Shown here: positions 31,765-39,112 of the stretch, piece by piece | How the letters are laid out: the number at the start of each line of letters is the position of its first letter | Position numbering within the stretch: the stretch's first letter is position 1 | Translations under genes and position numbers: made by a program | The notes under the pieces: generated by a model | What the model saw: the letters and a program-made list of their open reading frames with translations, nothing else | What the model was told of the DNA's origin: nothing | Database searches by the model: none | NCBI RefSeq assembly: GCF_000931445.1 | Contig: NZ_CP010849.1 | Location: 4,402,001 to 4,466,000, forward strand | Direction: 5' to 3' | DNA from: Streptomyces cyaneogriseus subsp. noncyanogenus | GTDB taxonomy: Bacteria > Actinomycetota > Actinomycetes > Streptomycetales > Streptomycetaceae | Length of the DNA stretch: 64,000 nt

Positions 31765-33308
31765 CCACGACCGAGGCCCGTCGGCTTGTCGACAAGCTTT
31801 GGAGCTACTGCCACGTCCTGCGTGACGACGGTGTCTCCACCATCGACTACGTCGAGCAATTGACGCTCCTCGTGTTCCTGAAGATGGCGCACGAGGCGCA
31901 GTCCCGTCCCCCGATGTTCCGCGAGCAGATCATGCCCGAGGGGTCCGCCTGGGAGGGGCGCGGCTGGCCCGAGCTGCTGAACAACGACGGTGCCGCGCTC
32001 GAAGCCGCGTACACGGAACTGCTCGAAGACCTGGGCGCCCAGCGCGCCGGTACCACCTTCCACCTGATCTTCAACGGGGCCAGGAACCGTATCCACGACC
32101 CCGCCAAGCTCAAGCGCCTGGTCAAGGACCTGATCGACAAGGAGAGCTGGTCGGGTCAGAAGACCGACATCAAGGGTGACGCCTACGAGGAGCTGCTTTC
32201 CCGTGGCGCGGAGGACATCAAGTCGGGTGCGGGGCAGTACTTCACCCCACGTCCGCTGATCCAGGCCATCATCGACTGCGTCCGCCCGACCCCGGACGAC
32301 ACGATCACCGACCCCGCCTGCGGAACCGGCGGCTTCCTGCTTGCCGCTGCCGAGCACATCCTCCAGGAGTACGGCAGCCAGCTCACGCCCGAGCAGCGCA
32401 AGCACCTCAGCAGCGGTGGCATCTGGGGCACCGAGCTGGTGCGGAACACCGCCCGTCTCGCCGCGATGAATCTTTTCCTGCACGGCATCGGCCAGCCCAC
32501 CGGACCCGCTCTCGTGCGCACCAAGGACGCCCTCGCTGCCCCGCCCGACAAGCGCGCGAGTCTGGTCCTGGCGAACCCGCCCTTCGGCAAGAAGTCGTCG
32601 ATCACTGTGTACGGTGACGACGGTTCGGCTGCCAAGGAGGCGATCGCCTACGAGCGGCGCGACTTCTGGGTCACCACGACCAACAAGCAGCTCAACTTCG
32701 TCCAGCACATCGCCTCGCTGCTGGAGATCCACGGCCGGGCAGCGGTCGTCGTCCCCGACAACGTCCTCTTCGAGGGCGGCGCGGGCGAGACCATCCGCCG
32801 ACGCCTGCTCAAGGAGTACGACGTCCACACGCTGCTGCGCCTGCCCACCGGCATCTTCTACGCGGGCGGCGTCAAGGCCAACGTGCTGTTCTTCGAGCGC
32901 AAGCCGGCCCGTCCCAACCAGCCCTGGACCGAGAAGCTGTGGGTCTACGACTTCCGTACGGCTCAGCACTTCACCCTCAAGCAGAACCCTCTCACCCGGG
33001 CCCACCTTGAGGACTTCGTGCAGTGCTACCAGGCCGACGACCGCTCCAAGCGGGTGGAGACCGAGCGTTTCAAGGCGTTCACGTACGAGGAACTGGTCGC
33101 CCGCGACAAGGCCAACCTCGACATCACCTGGCTCCGCGATCCGAGCCTCGACGACGCGGACAACCTGCCCGCGCCCGAGGTACTGGCCGCCGAGATCGTC
33201 GAAGACCTCCAGGCCGCACTGGAGGAGTTCGCCGCGATCGCGGAGACCTTGCAGCAGGCTCGGAGTGGTGAGGGCTCTGTGGAAGGGACAGGCCCGGTCG
33301 CCGACTGA
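31761..33308 (+). CDS. hsdM: Type I N6-adenine DNA methyltransferase subunit
   Basis: A 515-residue HsdM. The N-terminal helical domain (HsdM_N) spans residues 1-140, the SAM-binding motif is DPACGTGGFLLAAAEH at about 183 and the catalytic motif IV is LANPPFGKKSS at about 270, giving gamma-class N6-adenine methylation. QYFTPRPLIQAI is the usual motif X. With two copies per HsdS it protects host DNA and, with HsdR, forms the restriction complex. It overlaps hsdS by GTGA. It is last in the operon, so the order R-S-M differs from the common R-M-S or M-S-R. Confidence 0.96.
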   Translation: MTTTEARRLVDKLWSYCHVLRDDGVSTIDYVEQLTLLVFLKMAHEAQSRPPMFREQIMPEGSAWEGRGWPELLNNDGAALEAAYTELLEDLGAQRAGTTFHLIFNGARNRIHDPAKLKRLVKDLIDKESWSGQKTDIKGDAYEELLSRGAEDIKSGAGQYFTPRPLIQAIIDCVRPTPDDTITDPACGTGGFLLAAAEHILQEYGSQLTPEQRKHLSSGGIWGTELVRNTARLAAMNLFLHGIGQPTGPALVRTKDALAAPPDKRASLVLANPPFGKKSSITVYGDDGSAAKEAIAYERRDFWVTTTNKQLNFVQHIASLLEIHGRAAVVVPDNVLFEGGAGETIRRRLLKEYDVHTLLRLPTGIFYAGGVKANVLFFERKPARPNQPWTEKLWVYDFRTAQHFTLKQNPLTRAHLEDFVQCYQADDRSKRVETERFKAFTYEELVARDKANLDITWLRDPSLDDADNLPAPEVLAAEIVEDLQAALEEFAAIAETLQQARSGEGSVEGTGPVAD

Positions 33309-33318
33309 CATGCAGATA

Positions 33319-33347
33319 CGGCCCGCACCGGGACTCGGTGCGGGCCG
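33319..33347. terminator. Bidirectional hairpin after hsdM
   Basis: CGGCCCGCACCG (33319-33330) and CGGTGCGGGCCG (33336-33347) form a perfect 12-bp stem with a GGACT loop, between hsdM and the convergent DUF397 gene. Confidence 0.85.
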
Positions 33348-33362
33348 CGCGTGTCGACTCCG

Positions 33363-33569
33363 TCAGTGCCCGGAGGCGTACGGCAGGAAGGTCGCCCACG
33401 TGGTGGGGGCGAGAGTGAGGCGGGGGCCGTCCGGGTTCTTGGAGTCACGCACGAGGATGTGGGCGGGGGCGGTGGCCACCTCGACGCAGTCGGGGCCCTC
33501 GTCCGTGCTGTAGCTGCTCTTTATCCACACGTGCTCCGCGCCGGCTCCGCCGTAGGGCTTGAGGGTCAT
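33363..33569 (-). CDS. DUF397 (BldB-like) small protein
   Basis: A 68-residue protein with the DUF397 signature: VWIKSSYSTDEGPDCVEVA, then ILVRDSKNPDGPRL and a closing WATFLPYA. This family includes BldB of S. coelicolor and the partners of WhiJ-like regulators. It overlaps the upstream WhiJ-like gene by ATGA. Published work on such pairs in S. coelicolor describes the XRE partner as a regulator whose effect depends on the DUF397 protein, in a way that resembles toxin-antitoxin pairs. The specific role here is unknown. Confidence 0.9.
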   Translation of the reverse strand: MTLKPYGGAGAEHVWIKSSYSTDEGPDCVEVATAPAHILVRDSKNPDGPRLTLAPTTWATFLPYASGH

Positions 33570-34399
33570 GTCTCTCCAAGCACTTTCTCGATGAGGGCCA
33601 TCGACTCTCGGGGGCTGAGAGCCTGCGCCCGGATGGTCCCATAACGCATGTCGAGGAGCTGCACTTCCTTCGGGTCGGCGATCACACGGCTGATGTGCTG
33701 TACCTCGACATGTCCGACTGTGGTGCCATCCTTGAGTCTGAGCAGTCTGAACGACCCGGCGAGACCCGAGTTCTCCTCGTGGCCGAGCGGAAGTACCTGA
33801 AGGTCGACGTTGGGGAACTTCGCGATCTCCAGGAGTCGTTCGAGTTGTCCACGCATGACCGTCCTGCCACCGATGGGACGTCGAAGCGTCGACTCGCACT
33901 GGACAAAGCTGAAGACGGGCCGGACCGCCGTATCACTGACGATCTCCTGACGTGCCACGCGGGCTGACAGCCGCTGTTCGAGCTCGTCGGGAGTGAAGGG
34001 AGGCCGACGGGCGCTGAACACGGCTCGTGCGTACTCCATGGTTTGCAACAGCCCATGGACGACGGAGTTGTTGTACGCCCCCAGCTCGACGGCCTCCGCC
34101 TCCAACTTCTTCAAGTCCCGCACCTTCTTCGGGTACCGGACCTCCGCCACGTCCTGCTTGAGCGCCGCGATCTTGCCGCCCGCGCCACACACCTCGTCCG
34201 CCGCGTCCAGGTACTCAGGCCGGGGAATCCGCCGTCCCCGCTCTACCGAGGAGACCAGTTCCTCGCCGTAGCCGATGGCCGCGCCGAACTCGGGCTGGGT
34301 GAGGCCGGCGGCCTCGCGCCACAGCTTCAACTGCCGGGCGACGGTGCGCATCACGGCCCCGGCCTCTTCGTCGTCCAGCCCCGCTTCCCACCCGCTCAT
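33566..34399 (-). CDS. WhiJ-like XRE regulator (HTH plus DUF5753)
   Basis: A 277-residue protein. Residues 15-75 form an XRE-type HTH (VARQLKLWREAAGLTQPEF then GYGEELVSSVERGRRIP), and residues 95-270 form the DUF5753 domain of the WhiJ/Scr1 group (VHGLLQTMEYARAVF, LQVLPLGHEENSGLAGSFRLL). Streptomycetes hold dozens of paralogs, usually with a DUF397 partner as here. GGGAGGG precedes the ATG. The divergent AbaA-like ATPase gene completes the classic trio. A role in developmental or secondary-metabolism control is inferred; the signal is unknown. Confidence 0.92.
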   Translation of the reverse strand: MSGWEAGLDDEEAGAVMRTVARQLKLWREAAGLTQPEFGAAIGYGEELVSSVERGRRIPRPEYLDAADEVCGAGGKIAALKQDVAEVRYPKKVRDLKKLEAEAVELGAYNNSVVHGLLQTMEYARAVFSARRPPFTPDELEQRLSARVARQEIVSDTAVRPVFSFVQCESTLRRPIGGRTVMRGQLERLLEIAKFPNVDLQVLPLGHEENSGLAGSFRLLRLKDGTTVGHVEVQHISRVIADPKEVQLLDMRYGTIRAQALSPRESMALIEKVLGET

Positions 34400-34579
34400 G
34401 TCCGCGCCCTCCCGTCATGCGCCCTTCCCCGGACCAACTCCGGCCGTCCCCGCCCCGTCACCCCGGGCAGCCCGGACGGAACCGGACACACACCGGACAG
34501 CCGCCGGTCGCACGGGCCGCCCCGCTTCACAGCGTACGCACGCGTGAACACGCTGAGTGACGTGAATCAGGAAATCGCC

Positions 34580-34990
34580 ATGCCGCGGACTCCCCTACGC
34601 CGGTTCTCCGTACCGCTCTCCGCCACCCGTCGGGGTGCCCGTCTCGCCCGGTTGCTCGCCGTCGAACGGCTGGGCGCCTGGGGACTGCCCTTGGACCCGG
34701 CCCGGCTGATCGTGGCCGAACTCGCCGCGAACGCCGCCGTGCACGGCAAGATCCCCGGGCGCAGCTTCCGCCTCGCCCTGACGGTCACCGCGTGCGGAGT
34801 GCTGCGTATCGAGGTGACCGACGCCAAGGGGGAGAGCGTGCCCAGGCGCCGGGACGCCGCACCGGATCCCGCCGAGTCGGGCTACGGTCTGCTCGTGGTC
34901 GAGGAGTTGGCGGACCGCTGGGGGGTGCGGACCGGGCCGGTGCCGTGCGAGACCGTGTGGGCCGAGATCGACCTCGGCGACTGCCGGTGA
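34580..34990 (+). CDS. AbaA-like ATP-binding protein (HATPase, anti-sigma kinase fold)
   Basis: A 136-residue GHKL/HATPase_c protein without histidine-kinase dimerisation domain. The N box is LIVAELAANAAVHGK, the G1 region is LRIEVTDAKGE and the G2 box is SGYGLLVVEELADRWG. These resemble the anti-sigma kinases related to RsbW/SpoIIAB and the AbaA proteins of S. coelicolor. ATG 34580 has AGGAAA six bases upstream; GTG 34544 is an in-frame alternative adding 12 residues. It is divergent from the WhiJ-like gene. The partner sigma or anti-anti-sigma factor is not visible in this block. Confidence 0.88.
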   Translation: MPRTPLRRFSVPLSATRRGARLARLLAVERLGAWGLPLDPARLIVAELAANAAVHGKIPGRSFRLALTVTACGVLRIEVTDAKGESVPRRRDAAPDPAESGYGLLVVEELADRWGVRTGPVPCETVWAEIDLGDCR

Positions 34991-35002
34991 CCCGCCGCCG
35001 AG

Positions 35003-35053
35003 GGGCCCGCACCGGCGTCCGGGAACACGGGATCCGGTGGGGCGCGGGCCGGG
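35003..35053 (+). terminator. Hairpin after the AbaA-like gene
   Basis: GGCCCGCACCGG (about 35006-35017) can pair with CCGGTGGGGCGCGGGCC (about 35035-35051) with a small bulge. It lies 15 bp after the stop. Confidence 0.5.
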
Positions 35054-35062
35054 GCCGCGGGC

Positions 35063-35137
35063 GGTAAAAGACCAAAGAACCTGGGGAAAAAACCCGCCCA
35101 ACCAACCAAACCTCGTGTGTGTCACCCGGGTGGGTGA
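35063..35137 (+). promoter_or_regulatory. A-rich tract and inverted repeat upstream of the winged-helix gene
   Basis: Bases 35063-35112 are strongly A-rich on the plus strand (about half A), rare in this genome. They are followed by TCACCCGGGTGGGTGA (35122-35137), a 6-bp inverted repeat with a 4-bp centre. Both lie about 150-220 bp before the gene at 35283. An operator plus promoter is a reasonable guess, or a leftover of the block's assembly. The remaining bases to 35282 show nothing nameable apart from GAGGAAG near the start codon. Confidence 0.35.
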
Positions 35138-35282
35138 AACCGGTCGGTGCGGCTGGCGCGTCGGTGGCCCGGACGTGCAGTCTCGCCCCAAGGCACCACC
35201 ACAACCCCACACATGCATCGGCCCCCGCCGGGACTGCCATCCCGAGCGAGGGCCTGACCAACGAGGAAGCGAGCCCTTCCCC

Positions 35283-36245
35283 ATGGCTGAGACGCAGCCT
35301 AACGCTGTCACGCGTCCGAATCAGGGCGTTCGGCGGACCACCACCCGGTCCGGTGTCATCCACGTACGGGCGTACCAACCCGACCGGTACACGATCGTCG
35401 GCAACCACCTCGCGCAGCACCGCGAGCTGTCGCTGACCGCCATCGGACTGGCCACCCACATCCTGTCGCTGCCGGAGGGCGCGCCGGTCGACATCCGCAG
35501 TCTCGCCGAGCGCTTCCCCGAGGGACGGGACCGGATCGCCTTCGCCCTGCGGGAGCTGGAGGCGCACGGCTACCTGGAGCGGGTGCGGGAACACACGGAG
35601 TCCGGCCGGCTGGTCACCCGTACGTACGCCCACCACTCCCCGGACACGGCGGCCACGGCAGCCGCGCCTCTCCGCGTGGCGGGGCGGCCCCCGGCCGGGC
35701 GCCGTACCGTCGAGCGCCAGCCCCTGGTCCGCACGACGGACGTACCGGCCGCCCCCGGGGAGGAGGATCAAGCCCCGTCCCGGCAAGCGCCCGCGACCGA
35801 ACCGGCGATGCCCACGGTGAGCGCGCCCCCGGGCCCCCGGCACGACCGCGCCGCTGCCCTCCTCGCCGGTCTGCGACGCACGGACGACCGCCTCATCCTC
35901 TCCCGCCGGGACGTGGACCGGCTCGCGCCGGCCGTCACCGCGTGGCTCGACAACGGGGTCTCGGCCGCCGTGGTCCACCACGCCCTCACGGACAGCCTTC
36001 CCGTCGATCTGAGGAACCCGGCGAAGCTGATCGGTTACCGGCTCGACGCCCTGCTGCCGGTACCGGTGCCCGCCCGCCCCACGCCCGTACCGAGGACCGC
36101 GGCCGGGCCGGGAGCGGCTCGCCGTCCCGATCCCCTCCAGACCTGCGACGGCTGCGAGCGCGCCTTCCGCGCCCCGCGGCCCGGCCACTGCCGTGACTGC
36201 CGCCCCCGGGAGACGGCCGTGGGGGAGAAGGTGTGCGCGGCATGA
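35283..36245 (+). CDS. Winged-helix protein with C-terminal zinc ribbon
   Basis: A 320-residue protein. Residues 40-115 form a winged helix like those of replication initiators and MarR proteins (LSLTAIGLATHILSLPEGAPV, IRSLAERFPEGRDRIAFALRELEAHGYL). A Pro/Ala-rich linker spans about 125-185 and a helical segment 190-260. The C-terminus has two CxxC pairs, CDGCERAFRAPRPGHCRDC, a probable zinc ribbon. Such proteins are common beside WhiJ-like loci and on actinomycete mobile elements. DNA binding is likely; regulator or replication-type role cannot be separated. GAGGAAG lies upstream of the ATG. Confidence 0.75.
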   Translation: MAETQPNAVTRPNQGVRRTTTRSGVIHVRAYQPDRYTIVGNHLAQHRELSLTAIGLATHILSLPEGAPVDIRSLAERFPEGRDRIAFALRELEAHGYLERVREHTESGRLVTRTYAHHSPDTAATAAAPLRVAGRPPAGRRTVERQPLVRTTDVPAAPGEEDQAPSRQAPATEPAMPTVSAPPGPRHDRAAALLAGLRRTDDRLILSRRDVDRLAPAVTAWLDNGVSAAVVHHALTDSLPVDLRNPAKLIGYRLDALLPVPVPARPTPVPRTAAGPGAARRPDPLQTCDGCERAFRAPRPGHCRDCRPRETAVGEKVCAA

Positions 36246-36313
36246 GCATGTGCCTGCCCGTATGGCTGACCGCACGGCCGGCCGCACCGCCCCGATTCAG
36301 GTGGCGCCGTTCC

Positions 36314-36319
36314 TATACT
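36314..36319 (+). promoter_or_regulatory. -10 box of the leaderless DprA-like gene
   Basis: TATACT, a near-perfect -10 hexamer, ends exactly six bases before ATG 36326. It gives the DprA-PRTase pair a promoter of its own, separate from the winged-helix gene. Confidence 0.6.
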
Positions 36320-36325
36320 TGCCGC

Positions 36326-37210
36326 ATGGACCGGGACCTGGAGCGAGCCGCCCTCGTTGCGCTGCTGCGGCGCGGCGATCGTGCCTGGTCCGACCTCACC
36401 GATCAGGTGGAGACGGTCGGTAGCGCCCGCGAGGTCCTGGAGAACTCCCTCGATCCCTCGGGGCAGGGAGCGCTCTTCGACACGAGCCCCTCAGTCGACC
36501 TTGCGGCGATCGTGGCTGAGATCGCCGGCTGGGAGCGCGAGGGCATGCGGCTGGTCACGATCCTCGACCACGATTACCCCCTGTACCTGAGGCTCGTCCA
36601 CCAGCGACCGCCGTTCCTCTTCCTGCGCGGGACGTCTGCCGATGACGATCTGCGGGTCGCCGTCGTGGGCACGCGCACCCCCACTCCTGAGGGGATCGCT
36701 CACGCCCGCGCCATTGCCGGCGGTCTGGCCGAGCGCGGCGTCACGGTCGTGAGCGGTCTGGCTGCCGGTATCGACACCGCAGCGCATGGCAGCGCTCTGG
36801 CTGCCGGTGGCCGCACCGTCGCCGTCGTCGGAACCGGACTGCGGCGCGTCTACCCAGCACAGAACGCCCGGCTCCAGCAGGAGATCGCCGAGCGAGGTCT
36901 GCTGGTGTCGCAGTTCTGGCCCGATGCGCCTCCCTCGAAGACGTCCTTTCCGATGCGCAACGCGGTGATGAGCGGCTACAGCCTGGCCACCGTGGTGATC
37001 GAAGCCGCGTACCGCAGCGGTGCGCGGATGCAGGCTCGACTTGCTCTGGAGCACGGTCGGCGGGTCTTCCTCATGCGCTCCCTGCTGACGCATGAGTGGG
37101 CGAGGGAGTACGCGACCAGACCGAACACGACCGTGATCGACGGTCCCGAGGATGTTTTCCGTCATCTCGACTCGCTCGTCCCCAGCACGGGCGAGCTGAC
37201 CTGGGCCTAG
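36326..37210 (+). CDS. DprA/Smf-like SLOG-fold protein
   Basis: A 294-residue DprA-family protein. Residues 1-60 contain a helical, HhH-like part, and the Rossmann-like SLOG domain runs from about 75 to 265: LRVAVVGTRTPTPEG, VVSGLAAGIDTAAHGSAL, VAVVGTGLRRVYPAQN, FPMRNAVMSGYSLATVVIEAA. Canonical DprA binds single-stranded DNA and loads RecA in transformation. It lacks the C-terminal winged helix of full DprA. A core-genome dprA normally lies elsewhere in Streptomyces, so this looks like an accessory paralog. It is 13 bp upstream of a ComF-like gene and within a restriction island, suggesting a DNA-sensing or nucleotide-linked defence role. Confidence 0.88.
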   Translation: MDRDLERAALVALLRRGDRAWSDLTDQVETVGSAREVLENSLDPSGQGALFDTSPSVDLAAIVAEIAGWEREGMRLVTILDHDYPLYLRLVHQRPPFLFLRGTSADDDLRVAVVGTRTPTPEGIAHARAIAGGLAERGVTVVSGLAAGIDTAAHGSALAAGGRTVAVVGTGLRRVYPAQNARLQQEIAERGLLVSQFWPDAPPSKTSFPMRNAVMSGYSLATVVIEAAYRSGARMQARLALEHGRRVFLMRSLLTHEWAREYATRPNTTVIDGPEDVFRHLDSLVPSTGELTWA

Positions 37211-37223
37211 TCGGCGGACCGGC

Positions 37224-37973
37224 GTGGCAACCGTCGTCGGACTGTCCGCTCGCTACGCCAACTTCCTGGTGCACCCCCTACTGCCCGGGCCCGGCGTCTG
37301 TCAGGTCTGCCGTGGCCCAGCCAAGCTGGGATATCCCACATGCTGGCCGTGCCATGAGGCAGCCAGGCATCTGGGGACCGGGGTCGCCGACACCGTTGTC
37401 CCGGTCAGTCTGGCTCTCAAGGGCGAGCAGTTCGCCAACGAGCTGTGGCGCTACAAGAACGCTGCCGGACCGCAGCAGCAGTTCTTCCGTATGGGTCTGG
37501 CGGCGGTTCTGTGGCGCTTCCTCGCCCTGCACGAGCGGTGTATCTCCACTCACTGTGCCGTGTCCGGTTTCCACACCGTCACCACCGTGCCGAGCACCAG
37601 TGGGCGGCGGGAACATCCCTTACGCGCCATGGTCGCCGAGGCGGTGGGGGTCACCCGTGGTCGCCACCGTGATCTTCTCCGTCCGGTGCCAAGAGCGGCT
37701 GACCTGGGTCGTGCAGCCTCCTCCGGGCGGTATGCGTCAACGGCGCTCTGGGGCGAGAACGTCCTGCTCATCGATGACACCTGGACCACTGGCAGCCACG
37801 CGCAGTCTGCGGCCGCCGCGCTGAAAGCGGCCGGTGCGGGCAGCGTGGCGATCGTCGTACTCGGTCGTCACCTCAATACGGACTACGGCAACACGGCACA
37901 CCATGTAGAACAGGCGAAACTGCGCCGGTTCTCCTGGGGCGTCTGTTCCCTGCTCCCCTGGGAACACGGCTGA
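37224..37973 (+). CDS. ComF-like phosphoribosyltransferase with zinc finger
   Basis: A 249-residue protein. The N-terminus carries two CxxC pairs (CQVCRG and CWPC) as in ComF proteins. The type I phosphoribosyltransferase core has the PRPP loop ENVLLIDDTWTTGSHAQSA at about residues 175-195. ComF family members act in DNA uptake by an unknown route; Streptomyces is not known to be naturally competent, so another role is likely. It starts at GTG 37224, 13 bp after the DprA-like gene, with little ribosome binding site, so coupled translation is inferred. Confidence 0.85.
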   Translation: MATVVGLSARYANFLVHPLLPGPGVCQVCRGPAKLGYPTCWPCHEAARHLGTGVADTVVPVSLALKGEQFANELWRYKNAAGPQQQFFRMGLAAVLWRFLALHERCISTHCAVSGFHTVTTVPSTSGRREHPLRAMVAEAVGVTRGRHRDLLRPVPRAADLGRAASSGRYASTALWGENVLLIDDTWTTGSHAQSAAAALKAAGAGSVAIVVLGRHLNTDYGNTAHHVEQAKLRRFSWGVCSLLPWEHG

Positions 37974-38039
37974 CGATCAAGCTTTCCGCGGTCGTCCTGC
38001 GCCGACTGCACGTCGGCAAAGGCATGGGCGGGGCGGGCG

Positions 38040-38045
38040 TAGCGT
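38040..38045 (+). promoter_or_regulatory. -10 box of leaderless hemB
   Basis: TAGCGT matches TANNNT and ends exactly six bases before ATG 38052. It implies that hemB has its own promoter and does not depend on the rex-hemACD transcript or on the inserted genes. Confidence 0.5.
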
Positions 38046-38051
38046 AGTGGT

Positions 38052-39047
38052 ATGACGACGTACGGATCCTTCCCCGGCACCCGGCCCCGGCGTCTGCGGA
38101 CCACGCCGGTCATGCGCCGCATGGTCGCCGAGACCCGGCTGCACCCCGCCGACCTCATCCTCCCGGCCTTCGTCCGCGAGGGTGTGAACGAACCGGTGCC
38201 GATCGGGTCGATGCCGGGCGTCGTGCAACACACCCGGGACAGCCTGAAGAAGGCCGCCGCGGAGGCGGTGGAGGCGGGGATCTCCGGGATCATGCTCTTC
38301 GGCGTGCCCGAGGAGGAGAAGAAGGACGGCCTCGGGACGGCCGGCACCGACCCGGACGGGATCCTCCAGGTGGCCCTGCGGGACGTGCGGGCGGAGGTCG
38401 GGGACGACCTGCTCGTCATGTCCGACCTGTGCCTGGACGAGTTCACCGACCACGGGCACTGCGGGGTGCTGGACGAGCACGGGCGCGTGGACAACGACGC
38501 GACCCTGGAGCGGTACGCCGAGATGGCGCAGGTGCAGGCGGACGCGGGCGCCCACGTGGTCGGGCCGAGCGGGATGATGGACGGTCAGATCGGCGTCGTC
38601 CGGGACGCGCTGGACCAGATCGGGCGGGAGGACGTGGCGATCCTCGCCTACACCGCCAAGTACGCCTCCGCCTTCTACGGGCCCTTCCGGGAGGCCGTGG
38701 GCTCGTCGCTGGAGGGCGACCGGAAGACCTACCAGCAGGACCCCGCCAACGCCCGCGAGTCGCTGCGGGAGCTGGCGCTGGACCTGGAGGAGGGCGCCGA
38801 CATGGTGATGGTCAAGCCGGCCGGGCCCTACCTCGACATCCTGGCGCGGGTCGCGGACGCCGCGGACGTGCCGGTGGCGGCCTATCAGATCTCCGGTGAG
38901 TACGCGATGGTCGAGGCCGCCGCCGAGAAGGGCTGGATCGACCGGGACCGGGCGATCCTGGAGACGCTGACCGGCATCAAGCGGGCGGGTGCGAGCACCA
39001 TCCTCACCTACTGGGCGACCGAGGTGGCGCGGAAGCTGGGGCGGTAG
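38052..39047 (+). CDS. hemB: Delta-aminolevulinic acid dehydratase (porphobilinogen synthase)
   Basis: A 331-residue enzyme condensing two 5-aminolevulinates into porphobilinogen. The metal-site region is LVMSDLCLDEFTDHGHCGVLD, in which Cys, Asp and Cys indicate a mixed metal site. The Schiff-base lysines are in ILAYTAKYASAFYGPF and MVMVKPAGPYLDI. Other family blocks are VGPSGMMDGQIG and ISGEYAMV. In S. coelicolor hemB directly follows hemD; here 11.5 kb separate them. It is transcribed alone, probably as a leaderless mRNA. Confidence 0.97.
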   Translation: MTTYGSFPGTRPRRLRTTPVMRRMVAETRLHPADLILPAFVREGVNEPVPIGSMPGVVQHTRDSLKKAAAEAVEAGISGIMLFGVPEEEKKDGLGTAGTDPDGILQVALRDVRAEVGDDLLVMSDLCLDEFTDHGHCGVLDEHGRVDNDATLERYAEMAQVQADAGAHVVGPSGMMDGQIGVVRDALDQIGREDVAILAYTAKYASAFYGPFREAVGSSLEGDRKTYQQDPANARESLRELALDLEEGADMVMVKPAGPYLDILARVADAADVPVAAYQISGEYAMVEAAAEKGWIDRDRAILETLTGIKRAGASTILTYWATEVARKLGR

Positions 39048-39112
39048 CCCCCCCGCGCCACGGAGCCGGTCCTCAGCAGGTGCCGAGCCTTCAGCCGGTC
39101 TCGAGCCGGTCT

